The notes: generated by a model from the sequence alone, not told the origin. DNA of 64,000 nucleotides from Streptomyces sp. NBC_01775 (GCF_035917675.1 NZ_CP109104.1:4836001-4900000), one strand, 5' to 3'. Counted from the stretch's first letter, positions 1 to 8,455 are shown. A program made the numbers and translations.

Positions 1-298
1 TGACGATGCCCAGGCTCCACCAGGTGAGTCCCACCAGGGAGCTGAAGCCGGTCGAGATGAGCACCCCGGCGACCACCGCGTTCACACGGCGCATGCCGGT
101 CTTCAGCGTTGTGTAGAGGGTGACCTGGGTGACCAGCAGAGCGGTCAGCGGCGCGGTGAGCGGCGCCGGCTCACTGCTCAGCTGGAGGGCGACGACATAC
201 GCGATCACCGCGGCGACGGTTGACCGGGCCGTCTGGGTGACCACGGGCTCCCGGCGGCGCCGGACGAGATTCAGCAGGGGATCGGTGACATCAGGCAC
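1..298 (-). CDS. FUSC/aromatic acid exporter family protein (N-terminal part)
   Basis: The minus-strand frame opens at a GTG at 296-298, preceded by a GGAGG-type ribosome binding site, and runs off the left edge of the window. The visible 99 residues begin VPDVTDPLLNLVRRRREP and continue with two hydrophobic stretches (about residues 22-38 and 75-95). The phrase PLTALLVTQVTLYTTLKTG between them is typical of actinobacterial aromatic-acid-exporter/FUSC membrane proteins. Only the N-terminus is seen, so family rests on this short match. A role in export of aromatic compounds is family knowledge, not visible here. Confidence 0.65.
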   Translation of the reverse strand, partial: MPDVTDPLLNLVRRRREPVVTQTARSTVAAVIAYVVALQLSSEPAPLTAPLTALLVTQVTLYTTLKTGMRRVNAVVAGVLISTGFSSLVGLTWWSLGIV

Positions 299-505
299 CC
301 TCCGTCCCTCCCCGCTTTCCGGCGCGGATCGGCAGGCTCGCGCGTCGATGGGGCCGCCCGGGTGACGGAGGCACGCCACCGTGCCGTCCTGGGAAAGCGA
401 TGAGTTCGGCCGACTCGCGTGGTCCGTTCTGGTGCGCGCGGCCTGCTCTGTACGGAGTCTGAAGGCAGACGGCGAACCGAGAGACGGAAACGGGAGGCGA
501 GCGGC

Positions 506-1099
506 ATGACGGAGACAGGGATCGATGTCGGACCTGCGGCGCGGGAGATGGCCGCGCTGGCGGGCGGAGTGCGGGACGCGGCGCTGGACAGTGCCACGCC
601 CTGCGAGCGCTTTACGCTGCGCGACCTGCTGGCACACGTGATCGAGCTGTCGGTCGGCTTTCAGTACGCCGCGCACAAGCTGGGCGAGAACACCGAGCGT
701 GATCCCTCCGAGCACGGGCCCGGAGCCCTGCCCGGCGACTGGCGCGCGCGGCTCCCCCGCGGGCTGGAAGAGCTGACGGAGGCCTGGCACTTCCCGGAGG
801 CGTGGGAGGGCGACACCCGGATCGGCGGGGTTTCGTTGACGGGAGCGGAAGCGGGGCTCGTCCTGCTGAACGAGCTGGTGGTGCACGGCTGGGACATCGC
901 TCGGGCGACCGGGCAGGAGCTGGTGGCCGACGAGGAGAGTCTGCGCACCGTACACACGTTCCTGGCAGGCTTCGCGCAGGAGGAGGGTACGCAGGGGATC
1001 TTCGGGCCGATCGTCCATGTGTCCGAGGACGCGCCCCTGCTCGACCAGGTGGTGGCCCTCACCGGCCGTGACCCGGCCTGGCGCCCTGGAGTGGCGTGA
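506..1099 (+). CDS. TIGR03086-like / maleylpyruvate isomerase N-terminal family protein
   Basis: This is a 197-residue cytoplasmic protein of the DinB/maleylpyruvate-isomerase-N fold, a group that in actinobacteria includes mycothiol-dependent, metal-binding enzymes. The ATG at 506 follows GGGAGG at about 491; an upstream in-frame GTG at 419 lacks such a site. Visible family signatures are TPCERFTLRDLLAHVIE near residue 30, with the conserved His of the first helix, and VVHGWDIARATGQ near residue 125, with the second metal-ligand His. Substrate is unknown. The gene stands alone, and a 26-bp tandem repeat begins about 30 nt beyond its stop. Confidence 0.8.
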   Translation: MTETGIDVGPAAREMAALAGGVRDAALDSATPCERFTLRDLLAHVIELSVGFQYAAHKLGENTERDPSEHGPGALPGDWRARLPRGLEELTEAWHFPEAWEGDTRIGGVSLTGAEAGLVLLNELVVHGWDIARATGQELVADEESLRTVHTFLAGFAQEEGTQGIFGPIVHVSEDAPLLDQVVALTGRDPAWRPGVA

Positions 1100-1129
1100 G
1101 GGCGGCGCCCCTCACGGGGTTGGCTACTG

Positions 1130-1256
1130 GTGCGTCGCGCGACCGGATGAGGGAGGTATCGCGTCGTACCGGATGGAGCGCATAGTGCCTCGCACCGGAT
1201 GAAGGGGCGTATCGCGTCGCACCGGATGAAGCGTGTATCGCCTCGCACCGGATGAA
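1130..1256. repeat. 26-27 bp tandem repeat, five copies
   Basis: The core CCGGATG recurs at 1143, 1169, 1195, 1222 and 1248 (spacing 26, 26, 27, 26), and a sixth core lies at 1289. Units read roughly GTATCGCGTCGCACCGGATG followed by AAGCG. Units abut without unique spacers, so this is not CRISPR. It fills the gap between the DinB-like gene and the 3' end of the primase gene. Confidence 0.85.
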
Positions 1257-1321
1257 GCGCGAAAACGCCCTCCTTGCGCTCTGCTTGCCCGGATGAACGC
1301 GTCCTCATAGGGCGTAGGGGC

Positions 1322-2275
1322 TCAGCTTGTGGGGAAGCGTGCGGCACGGTGGCAGGCGGAGGCGATCGTCGTGCGGGCTTCGCGTTCGGGGAGGCCGGAT
1401 GCCATGGCCGCGTGGGCGAGCGGCTCGGCCAGCGTGTCGCCTCGCCCTGTCTCATAGGCGCGGCAGGCCGCCCAGAACAGCCGGGCGTTGCGCTGGCCCA
1501 CCGGAGCCCCGCGGACGAAGTGGATGAGCGCGGCGCCGGGCCCGCCGTCGCCGAGGCGGTCGTAGGACGCCGCGTACTGCTCGCCCACGCGCCGTCCGGG
1601 CGGCGGGGGCAACAGCAGGGCCAGCAGTCCGGGCGGTATCGGGGCAGGGGGCTGGCTGAGCGAGCCGGGGGCCAGCCGGTAGGTGCCGCGTACGGTCACC
1701 GACCCGGGGCCCACGAGGTAGCCGCCGCTGCCTCTTACGTCGATCCCGGGCGCCAGCCGTCCGACGGAGTTGGGCACGGCGGTATCCCGCGGCCCGCGCA
1801 GCCACAGGTGCCGGCCGCCGCTGGGAGTGAGCACGGTCGTGGTGGGCGGGAGGGTGAAGTCGTGAGCGTCGGCGAGGCGTTCCAGTGCGCCGAGCGAGTC
1901 CGTGCCGTTCTTCACGTCGAGGTCGAGCCCGACGAGGTGGAGCGGCGGCCGTCCGCACGCGATGCCGTATCCGGTGGCCCAGGGCGCCGCCGCGAAGAGC
2001 GCGCGCACGCCTTCGGGGTCGGAGGTGGCGTCGTGGACGCCGTGACCGAGCAGCCCGCACTCCCCGTGACAGGGCTTCTCAGGAGGTTCGGTCAGGCCAC
2101 CCGAGTACGGCGATGGAGGGTCGTGCGGGGTGGTGGGGGAGCTTGGGGCGGCGCTCGCGGGACCGCGTGCGTGGTGCGGGGAGCGAAGAGCCGGAAGCTT
2201 GTTGCGGGAGAGCGGGAGGACGGCGAGTCCCCGGCTGGCGGCGGCCAGCGCGTGCTCAAGAGCGAGGGAGCCCAT
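1322..2275 (-). CDS. Bifunctional DNA primase/polymerase (Prim-Pol, archaeo-eukaryotic type)
   Basis: This 317-residue protein has the N-terminal fold of bifunctional DNA primase/polymerases (PF09250 type), enzymes that make primers and extend them on plasmid- or phage-type replicons. MGSLALEHALAAASRGLAVLP is a typical start, so the ATG at 2275 was chosen over 25 upstream residues. The catalytic acidic pair appears as VGLDLDVKNG (about residue 117). GGRHLWLRGP and GSGGYLVGPGS are the following family motifs. No helicase domain follows, so the protein is a stand-alone primase without visible replication partners. Many Streptomyces chromosomes carry such single copies, and function in the cell is not established from this sequence. 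Confidence 0.85.
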   Translation of the reverse strand: MGSLALEHALAAASRGLAVLPLSRNKLPALRSPHHARGPASAAPSSPTTPHDPPSPYSGGLTEPPEKPCHGECGLLGHGVHDATSDPEGVRALFAAAPWATGYGIACGRPPLHLVGLDLDVKNGTDSLGALERLADAHDFTLPPTTTVLTPSGGRHLWLRGPRDTAVPNSVGRLAPGIDVRGSGGYLVGPGSVTVRGTYRLAPGSLSQPPAPIPPGLLALLLPPPPGRRVGEQYAASYDRLGDGGPGAALIHFVRGAPVGQRNARLFWAACRAYETGRGDTLAEPLAHAAMASGLPEREARTTIASACHRAARFPTS

Positions 2276-2643
2276 AAGCCCAGCTTCGTACGGGAGTTTG
2301 GGGCCGAGAAGGGCTCCGGCCGTGTGTCTTTCCCGTAGTCGGACATGCACATGAATTTGGCTGAAAGGTGCCGTGATGACTTCTTCCCAGTGGCGCGAGG
2401 GCGACGGCAGGTGCGGGCGTCGGAATCCGGGGGGTTGGGGGCGCGAGGGGCGTTTATCGACACATCGTCATGCTTGCGAGCGAATCATTCCGCCAAGAGT
2501 GGTTCGCCGGGGATTCGGTGGGCAACTCTGGTCCCGCGACGTCGCAAGCGACATCAGGGCGGCAGGCCAACCGCCCGGCAAACAGCGCACTTCTGGTGCA
2601 GCGCCGCAATCGCGGCGCACATACGGTTCCTGGAGGAACGAAC

Positions 2644-2925
2644 ATGGCACGCATCCGTACCGCCCGCGTCATCGCAGCTGCTGCCGCCCTTCCGTTCGCC
2701 GTCGCCGTCATGTCCGGCGTGGCGCAGGCGGACAACGGCTCCTTCGCGGACGACGGATCGAATTCCAACGCGAGTGTCAGTACCCAGGCGCAGAGTGCGA
2801 GGGGCGACGGGAACAACACCAACAACGCGAACAACGCCACCGTCAACGGCAATGGTGCGGTCGTGGACCAGTCGAACGAGACGCACAACGAGACGAACAC
2901 CGTCGTCTTCACCAACCTTTGGTGA
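2644..2925 (+). CDS. Small secreted Asn-rich protein
   Basis: This 93-residue precursor starts at the ATG at 2644 after GGAGGA. Residues 1-31 form a Sec signal peptide (Arg-rich start, hydrophobic core, cleavage near VAQA-DN). The mature part of about 60 residues is nearly all Asn, Ser, Thr, Asp and Gly and ends VVFTNLW; it has no Cys. Composition recalls small surface proteins of streptomycetes such as rodlins, but no diagnostic rodlin or chaplin motif is present, so no function is assigned. The ribosome binding site lies inside the inverted repeat GTTCCTGGAGGAAC, which could restrain translation. Confidence 0.75.
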   Translation: MARIRTARVIAAAAALPFAVAVMSGVAQADNGSFADDGSNSNASVSTQAQSARGDGNNTNNANNATVNGNGAVVDQSNETHNETNTVVFTNLW

Positions 2926-2979
2926 CCGCTTGACGGGCTGACCGGCCACTGGCCGGAGCGTTCATGGGGATGGGCTGAG

Positions 2980-3014
2980 GCCGCGCGTCCGCGAGTAATT
3001 CGCGGGCGCGCGGC
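2980..3014 (+). terminator. Hairpin terminator after the Asn-rich secreted gene
   Basis: The arms GCCGCGCGTCCGCGA (2980-2994) and TCGCGGGCGCGCGGC (3000-3014) pair around the loop GTAAT about 55 nt after the stop. There is no long T run, as is usual in streptomycetes. Confidence 0.65.
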
Positions 3015-3202
3015 TGCTTTGTGCGCCGTGGGGACCGGGGACTCGGCGGCTCAGGGGTCAGGGGGAGCAGGGGGCTTGGGGTCCTGGGGCGGGCGGGGGC
3101 TTCGGGCGTGCGTGAGGCGCGACGGGTGTGACACGGCGGGTGTGAGGGACGTCGCGAGTGCGTCGGGACCGCGCGGCGGCGACCTTGACAGTCTCACCAG
3201 AG

Positions 3203-3217
3203 CTGACGGACAGTCAG
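3203..3217 (+). promoter_or_regulatory. Candidate operator palindrome in front of the igr-like operon
   Basis: CTGACGGACAGTCAG is an inverted repeat (CTGAC/GTCAG, 5-nt centre) ending 3 nt before the ATG of the first dehydrogenase gene. A TTGACA hexamer sits at 3185-3190. Position and symmetry suggest a TetR-type repressor site, but the cognate regulator is not visible and no clear -10 was found. Confidence 0.35.
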
Positions 3218-3220
3218 AAA

Positions 3221-4378
3221 ATGCATCTCGCCCTCACCGAGCGGCAGCGAAGCCTGCGGGCCGAACTGCGCGCCTACTTCCGCGAGCTGATACCTCCCGA
3301 CGAGCGCACCCCGGGCGGAGCCCCCGACCCCGCGCGTCGGCGTGCGCTGCTGCGGCGTATCGGCGCCGACGGCCTGCTCGGCCTCGGGTGGCCCGTGGAG
3401 TACGGCGGCCAGGGGCGCGGCGCGGACGAGCAGTTCGTGTTCTTCGACGAGGCGTACCGCGCGGGAGCGCCCGTGTCGATGGTCACCCTCAACACCGTCG
3501 GGCCGACGCTCATGAGGTACGGGACGCCGGAGCAGAAGGCGTACTTCCTGCCCCGGATCCTCAGCGGTGACCTCGTCTTCGCCATCGGATACACCGAACC
3601 GGAAGCGGGAACCGACCTCGCCTCGCTGCGCACCAGGGCGGTACGGGAAGCGGACGGCAGCTGGCTGATCGACGGCAACAAGGTCTTCACCAGCAACGCC
3701 CAGCAGGCCGACTGGATCTGGCTCGCGTGCAGGACCGATCCGCAAGCGGTCAAACACCACGGCATCTCGATCATTCTCGTCCCTACCGATGCTTCCGGGT
3801 TCTCTTGGACGCCGATCGAAACCGTGGGCGGACTGACGACCACCACGACGTACTACGACGGCGTACGTGTGCCCTCGGGCAACCTCGTCGGCGAGGAGAA
3901 CGGCGGCTGGGGCCTGATCACCAACCAGCTCAACCACGAGCGGGTCGCGCTCGCCGCCATCGGGATGCAGGCGGAAGACCACTATCGGGCGGTGCTGGAG
4001 CACGCGCGCGAGACGGGCGCCCTCGAACAGCCGTGGGCGCGGGCACGGCTCGCCGAGGCGCACGCGCGCCTTGCCGCCACCCGGCTGCTCAACTGGCGAC
4101 TCGTCGGCGACGTCGGCGCGGGCACGCTCGCGCCGGGCGACGCGAGCGGGGTGAAGTTCGCCGGCACCGAGAGCACCGTCGCCGTCTACGCGCTGTGCCA
4201 GGAGGTGCTCGGTGAGGTGGGCACGGTGCGCGCCGGATCCCCCGGCGTCTTCGGTGACGGCGAGCTGGAGCGGATGAACCGCGCCGCGCAGATCAACACC
4301 TTCGGGGGCGGAGTGAGCGAGGTCCAGCGGGAGATCGTCGCGACGATGCGGCTGGGGATGCGGAGGAGAAAGCGGTGA
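3221..4378 (+). CDS. Acyl-CoA dehydrogenase, ChsE2/FadE29-like
   Basis: This 385-residue FAD enzyme catalyses alpha,beta-dehydrogenation of a CoA thioester. The order N-helical domain, middle beta domain with FAIGYTEPEAGTDLASL (about residues 120-136), and C-terminal helical domain ending FGGGVSEVQREIVATM is that of a full-length dehydrogenase. Start ATG 3221 gives MHLALTERQRSLRAELRAYF, the usual beginning; frames upstream add unrelated residues. It heads a five-gene operon whose every junction overlaps by 1 or 4 nt. In Mycobacterium tuberculosis the equivalent pair FadE28-FadE29 (ChsE1-ChsE2) forms one heteromeric enzyme acting on the 3-carbon steroid side chain. Function here is inferred from that gene order. 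Confidence 0.85.
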   Translation: MHLALTERQRSLRAELRAYFRELIPPDERTPGGAPDPARRRALLRRIGADGLLGLGWPVEYGGQGRGADEQFVFFDEAYRAGAPVSMVTLNTVGPTLMRYGTPEQKAYFLPRILSGDLVFAIGYTEPEAGTDLASLRTRAVREADGSWLIDGNKVFTSNAQQADWIWLACRTDPQAVKHHGISIILVPTDASGFSWTPIETVGGLTTTTTYYDGVRVPSGNLVGEENGGWGLITNQLNHERVALAAIGMQAEDHYRAVLEHARETGALEQPWARARLAEAHARLAATRLLNWRLVGDVGAGTLAPGDASGVKFAGTESTVAVYALCQEVLGEVGTVRAGSPGVFGDGELERMNRAAQINTFGGGVSEVQREIVATMRLGMRRRKR

Positions 4379-5301
4379 GCGAGGACGTGCTCCACGAGTC
4401 CCTCCGAGAGTACGAGGGCCGTCCGGCCGCGGTCTCCGCACGGGGCAAGGACCCGGTCAACGAGCCGATGATCCGGCACTGGTGCGAGGCCCTGGGCCAC
4501 CCAGTTCCGCCCGACGGCTCGGCGCCCGCGACGATGCTCCAGGTCTGGACGATGGCCGGGCTCAGCGGGCAGGCGAGGCGCGCGGGCCCGTACGACGCGC
4601 TGCTGGGCGCGCTGGAGGGCGCGGGCTATACCTCGGTCGTCGCCACCGACTGCGAACAGGAGTACGTGCGGGAGCTGCATCCTGGGGACGAGATCACCTT
4701 CGACGCGGTGATCGAGTCGGTCTCCCCGCGCAAGGCGACGAAACTGGGCACCGGATACTTCGTGACGACCCGCATGGACATCCGGGCAGGCGGCGAGAGG
4801 GCGGGAACCCACCGCTTCCGCATTCTCAAGTACCGCCCTGCGGAGGGCGGGAGGAACGCCGCCCCGGATGCCGGCTCGGATGCCGGCTCGGGCCGGTCCG
4901 CTTCAGGCAGGCGGCCTCGGCCCGTGGTCAATCGGGACAACGCGGGCTTCTGGGAGGGCGTTGCCCGGCACAAGCTGCTGTTCCAGCGGTGCGAAGCGTG
5001 CGCCACCCCGCGCCTCCCCTGGCTGCCCGGCTGCCACGCGTGCGGCTCCAGCGAATGGAGGGCTGTCGAGTCGGCGGGGCACGGAACGGTCTACTCCTAC
5101 GTCGTCATGCACCATCCGGCGTTCCCCGCATTCGACCCGCCGTACGCGGTGGCACTTGTCGAACTCGGCGAAGGGGTACGCCTCGTCAGCAATATCACCG
5201 GAGTGCCCTGCGAGAAGGTGCGCATCGGGATGCCGGTCGATCTGGAATTCCTGCGGGTGGACGACGACCTCGAACTGCCCGTCTTCAGAGGGGCGGTCTG
5301 A
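4375..5301 (+). CDS. MaoC-DUF35 bifunctional protein, ChsH2-like
   Basis: This 308-residue protein has an N-terminal MaoC-like hot-dog domain (about 1-155) and a C-terminal DUF35 domain (about 180-308) made of a zinc ribbon, with CEAC and CHAC at about residues 208 and 223, and an OB fold. This two-domain layout is that of M. tuberculosis ChsH2 (Rv3542c). There the MaoC half pairs with ChsH1 to hydrate the enoyl-CoA and the DUF35 half docks the aldolase Ltp2. The GTG start at 4375 overlaps the previous stop by 4 nt. A Ala/Gly/Ser-rich linker joins the domains. Confidence 0.85.
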   Translation: MSEDVLHESLREYEGRPAAVSARGKDPVNEPMIRHWCEALGHPVPPDGSAPATMLQVWTMAGLSGQARRAGPYDALLGALEGAGYTSVVATDCEQEYVRELHPGDEITFDAVIESVSPRKATKLGTGYFVTTRMDIRAGGERAGTHRFRILKYRPAEGGRNAAPDAGSDAGSGRSASGRRPRPVVNRDNAGFWEGVARHKLLFQRCEACATPRLPWLPGCHACGSSEWRAVESAGHGTVYSYVVMHHPAFPAFDPPYAVALVELGEGVRLVSNITGVPCEKVRIGMPVDLEFLRVDDDLELPVFRGAV

Positions 5302-6563
5302 TGGACTTCACCCCGACCGAGGCACAGGCGGCGGCGCGCGAGCTGGCCGCCGAGATCTTCGAAGACCTCTCCACACCCGAGCGCCTCCGCGCGCTGGACG
5401 GCGACACCGACGCGGAGCTGTGGAAGGGGCTGTGCGCGGCAGGCCTGGTCGCCGCCGTGGAGGAGACCGGGCTGCTCGGCCTGGCGCTCATGCTGGAGGA
5501 ACAGGGCCGCCGTACGGCGCAGGTGCCGTTCGCCGCGACCTGTGTGTACGGGCTGCTGCCGATCGGGGCGTACGGGACGAGTGAGCAGCGCGCGAGATGG
5601 CTGCCCGCGCTGCGTGCCGGTACGGCCGTGGCGACCGGCGCGTTCCCGCCGCCGGGCCGGGGCCCGGCGGTGACGGCGTCCCCGGCCGTGAGGGGGCCGT
5701 CCCGGGACGCGGCGGCGGTCACGAGCGCCGGGGCCGGTGAGGACGACCAGGAGGGCGAGGGAGGGGGCGGGGACTGGCGGCTGAGCGGGGTCGTTCCCGT
5801 CGTCCCCTGGCTGCGCGAGGCCACCCATGTGCTGGTGCCCGCGCGGTGCGCGACGGATGGTGTGGTGCGCTGCTTCCTGGTGGAGACGGCGCGGACCGGA
5901 GTCCGCGTCGTCCCGGTCGAGACCACGGCTCCTTGGAGCGCGGGCCGGCTCGCTCTGGAGGACGTTTCCGGGGAGGTGCTGGGAGAGGGCGCGCCATCGG
6001 GACCGCATGTCCCGCACAGTTCGTACGACGAGGCGTACCGGCCGACGCTCGACCGTGCGCGCACGGGATTCGCCGCGCTCCAGGCCGGGGTCTGTGCGGG
6101 CTCACTCGCCCGCGCGGTCGAACACACCTGTGAGCGCGAGCAGTTCGGACGCCCCCTCGCCACCCATCAGGGCGTACAGCTGCGGGCCGCCGACGCGCAC
6201 ATGGACACCGAGGCCATCCGCGTCACCGTCTACGAGGCCGCGTGGCGGCACGACCAGGGGCTGCCCGCGCACACCCACTCGCTGACCGCGGCGTGGTGGG
6301 CGGCGGACGCGGGCCGCAGAGTCGTGCACGCGGGGCAGCACCTGCACGGCGGTATCGGGGCGGATCTCGACCATCCGGTGCACCGGCATTTCCTGTGGGG
6401 CCGGCAGCTCGATGCCTGCCTCGGCTCGCCCGGTGCGCTCCTGGCCGAGTTGGGCGAGGCCCTGGCCGCACCGGAGGAGGAGGTACCGAGCGTGCTGAAG
6501 GAGGGGGTACCGAGCGTGCCGCCGGAGGACGCCGGACGATCAGTGGCACCGGAGGATCTGTGA
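5301..6563 (+). CDS. Acyl-CoA dehydrogenase, ChsE1/FadE28-like
   Basis: This 420-residue second dehydrogenase of the operon has its ATG at 5301, sharing one base with the preceding stop. It starts MDFTPTEAQAAARELAAE and keeps the C-terminal helical features CEREQFGRPLATHQGVQ (about 280) and GGIGADLDHPVHRHF (about 350). The FAD-side loop of the middle domain is poorly conserved and contains an acidic/Gly-rich insertion near residues 130-155. Divergence of one partner fits a heteromeric ChsE1-ChsE2-type enzyme in which only one subunit is fully catalytic. That assignment is inference from order and family. Confidence 0.82.
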   Translation: MDFTPTEAQAAARELAAEIFEDLSTPERLRALDGDTDAELWKGLCAAGLVAAVEETGLLGLALMLEEQGRRTAQVPFAATCVYGLLPIGAYGTSEQRARWLPALRAGTAVATGAFPPPGRGPAVTASPAVRGPSRDAAAVTSAGAGEDDQEGEGGGGDWRLSGVVPVVPWLREATHVLVPARCATDGVVRCFLVETARTGVRVVPVETTAPWSAGRLALEDVSGEVLGEGAPSGPHVPHSSYDEAYRPTLDRARTGFAALQAGVCAGSLARAVEHTCEREQFGRPLATHQGVQLRAADAHMDTEAIRVTVYEAAWRHDQGLPAHTHSLTAAWWAADAGRRVVHAGQHLHGGIGADLDHPVHRHFLWGRQLDACLGSPGALLAELGEALAAPEEEVPSVLKEGVPSVPPEDAGRSVAPEDL

Positions 6564-7162
6564 CGACGACAGCGCGTACGGGCCCGCCTGGGCCCCGCGA
6601 GGGTGACGAACTGCCGCCGCTGGCCATACCGGTGACGCGCACGCTCATCGTCTCCGGAGCCGTCGCCTCGCGCGACTTCCAGGATGTGCACCACGACGCG
6701 GAAGCGGCCAGGGACAAGGGCTCGCCCGACATCTTCATGAACATCCTGACCACCAACGGCCTGGTGGGCCGCTATGTGACGGAGTGGGCGGGGCCGCACG
6801 CCCGGCTGCGGAAGGTCGCCGTCCGGCTGGGCGTTCCCAACTATCCGGGCGACACCATGACGCTGACCGGCCGCGTCACTTCTGTAACGGCGCCCGGAAC
6901 CGGCGCACCGGATGCCACGAGGGTGGAGGTCGGGATCGCCGTGACCGGTGAGAACAGCCTGGGCGCTCACGTCACCGGCGCGGTCACCCTCGTCCTCACC
7001 CTCCGGACGCCGGGTTCGGCGGAGGAGCCTCAGCCCAAAGCCGGGACACTCCGGCAGGACGAGGGCCGCCTGACAGAGGAGGCCCGCCAGGAAGGCGAGC
7101 CCGGCCAGGAAGGCGAGCCCGGCCAAGAAGGCGCGGACCTCCAGGAAGGCGCGGACATATGA
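6560..7162 (+). CDS. MaoC-family enoyl-CoA hydratase subunit, ChsH1-like
   Basis: This 200-residue protein has a GTG start at 6560 that overlaps the upstream stop (GTGA). The hot-dog domain spans about residues 20-150 and carries ASRDFQDVHHDAEAARDKG, the hydratase-2-type motif with the Asp/His pair. In the mycobacterial system ChsH1 supplies the catalytic residues and pairs with ChsH2. After residue 150 the protein has an unusual hydrophilic tail built from repeated EGEPGQ and QEGAD units, encoded by a short direct DNA repeat (about 7080-7160). The tail is not part of the fold and looks like slippage-derived sequence. Confidence 0.83.
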   Translation: MTTTARTGPPGPREGDELPPLAIPVTRTLIVSGAVASRDFQDVHHDAEAARDKGSPDIFMNILTTNGLVGRYVTEWAGPHARLRKVAVRLGVPNYPGDTMTLTGRVTSVTAPGTGAPDATRVEVGIAVTGENSLGAHVTGAVTLVLTLRTPGSAEEPQPKAGTLRQDEGRLTEEARQEGEPGQEGEPGQEGADLQEGADI

Positions 7163-8322
7163 GCCTCCGGAGCCCCGACAGGCTCGGCAGCCGTGCGGCG
7201 ATCGTCGGCATCGGTGCCACCGAGTTCTCCAAGGACTCCGGTCGCAGCGAGCTCAAGCTCGCTGTCGAGGCCGTCCAGGCGGCGCTGGAGGACGCGGGGC
7301 TCGCACCGGATGACGTCGACGGCCTGGTCAGCTTCACCATGGACACCAGCCCGGAGATCACCGTCGCGCAGGCGGCGGGCATCGGTGAGCTGTCGTTCTT
7401 CTCTCGCGTGCACTACGGAGGCGGCGCAGCCTGCGCCACTGTCCAGCAGGCGGCGCTGGCCGTTGCCTCGGGGATCGCTGAGACAGTCGTGTGCTACCGC
7501 GCGTTCAACGAGCGCTCGGGACGGCGCTTCGGCTCGGGTGTGCGGTGGCGCGAGCCTTCCGCCGAAGGTACGGCGCTCGGCTGGTCGCTGCCCTTCGGCC
7601 TGCTCACCCCCGCCTCCTGGGTCGCCATGGCGGCGCAGCGCTATCTGCACACCTATGGCCTGAGCCCCGAGGTCTTCGGGCACGTCGCCGTGACGGACCG
7701 GAAGTACGCGGCGGTCAATCCGGCCGCCTACTTCTACGGCAAGCCGATCACGCTCGCCGAGCATGCCGCCTCGCGCTGGATCGTCGAGCCGCTGCGGCTG
7801 CTCGACTGCTGCCAGGAGACCGACGGGGGCCAGGCGCTGGTGGTCACCTCCGTCGAGCGCGCCCGCGACCTGCCGCACCGGCCCGCTGTGATCGCGGCGG
7901 CGGCGCAGGGAGCCGGCCGGCGGCAGGAGCAGATGACGAGCTTCTACCGGGACGACCTGACGGGGCTGCCGGAGATGGGCGTCGTCGCCAGGCAACTGTG
8001 GCGCACCAGCGGGCTGGCGCCCTCCGACATCGACGTCGGCATTCTGTACGACCACTTCACCCCCTTCGTGCTCATGCAGCTGGAGGAGTTCGGTTTCTGC
8101 GCGCGCGGCGAGGGAGCGGACTTCGTCGCGGAGGAGGTCCTTCCGCTCAACACCCACGGGGGCCAGCTCGGAGAGGCTTACCTGCACGGGATGAACGGCA
8201 TCGCCGAGGCCGTACGCCAGATCCGCGGCACGTCCGTCAACCAGGTGGACGGTGCGGAGCGCACGCTGGTCACGGCGGGCACCGGGGTACCGACGTCCGG
8301 CCTGGTGCTGGCCGGGACGTAA
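7159..8322 (+). CDS. Thiolase-fold lipid-transfer protein, Ltp2-like aldolase
   Basis: This 387-residue thiolase-superfamily protein starts at ATG 7159, overlapping the preceding stop (ATGA). It has the SCP-x/lipid-transfer N-terminus AAIVGIGATEFSKDSGRSE and the C-terminal NTHGGQLGEAYLHGMNGI. It lacks the second catalytic Cys expected of a true thiolase (region TAGTGVPTSGLVLAG). The M. tuberculosis homologue Ltp2 (Rv3540c) is a retro-aldolase that releases propionyl-CoA from the hydrated side chain and works bound to the DUF35 domain of ChsH2, encoded two genes upstream here. It is the last gene of the operon. Confidence 0.85.
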   Translation: MSLRSPDRLGSRAAIVGIGATEFSKDSGRSELKLAVEAVQAALEDAGLAPDDVDGLVSFTMDTSPEITVAQAAGIGELSFFSRVHYGGGAACATVQQAALAVASGIAETVVCYRAFNERSGRRFGSGVRWREPSAEGTALGWSLPFGLLTPASWVAMAAQRYLHTYGLSPEVFGHVAVTDRKYAAVNPAAYFYGKPITLAEHAASRWIVEPLRLLDCCQETDGGQALVVTSVERARDLPHRPAVIAAAAQGAGRRQEQMTSFYRDDLTGLPEMGVVARQLWRTSGLAPSDIDVGILYDHFTPFVLMQLEEFGFCARGEGADFVAEEVLPLNTHGGQLGEAYLHGMNGIAEAVRQIRGTSVNQVDGAERTLVTAGTGVPTSGLVLAGT

Positions 8323-8455
8323 GCCGGGGCCGGCGACAGACCGGCGAAGGACCGGTGACAGGGCACACGGAGCAGACAGGGCAGATGGCTGAATCCGGCG
8401 GTCCTGCGGGCGAGCCTGAACGGTTCCATGTGCCGGGACTCGTTTCACTCGCCCC

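Noticed and set aside
1130..1256. Possible CRISPR array
   Set aside because: Units of 26-27 bp abut directly with no unique spacers, and no cas gene is present.
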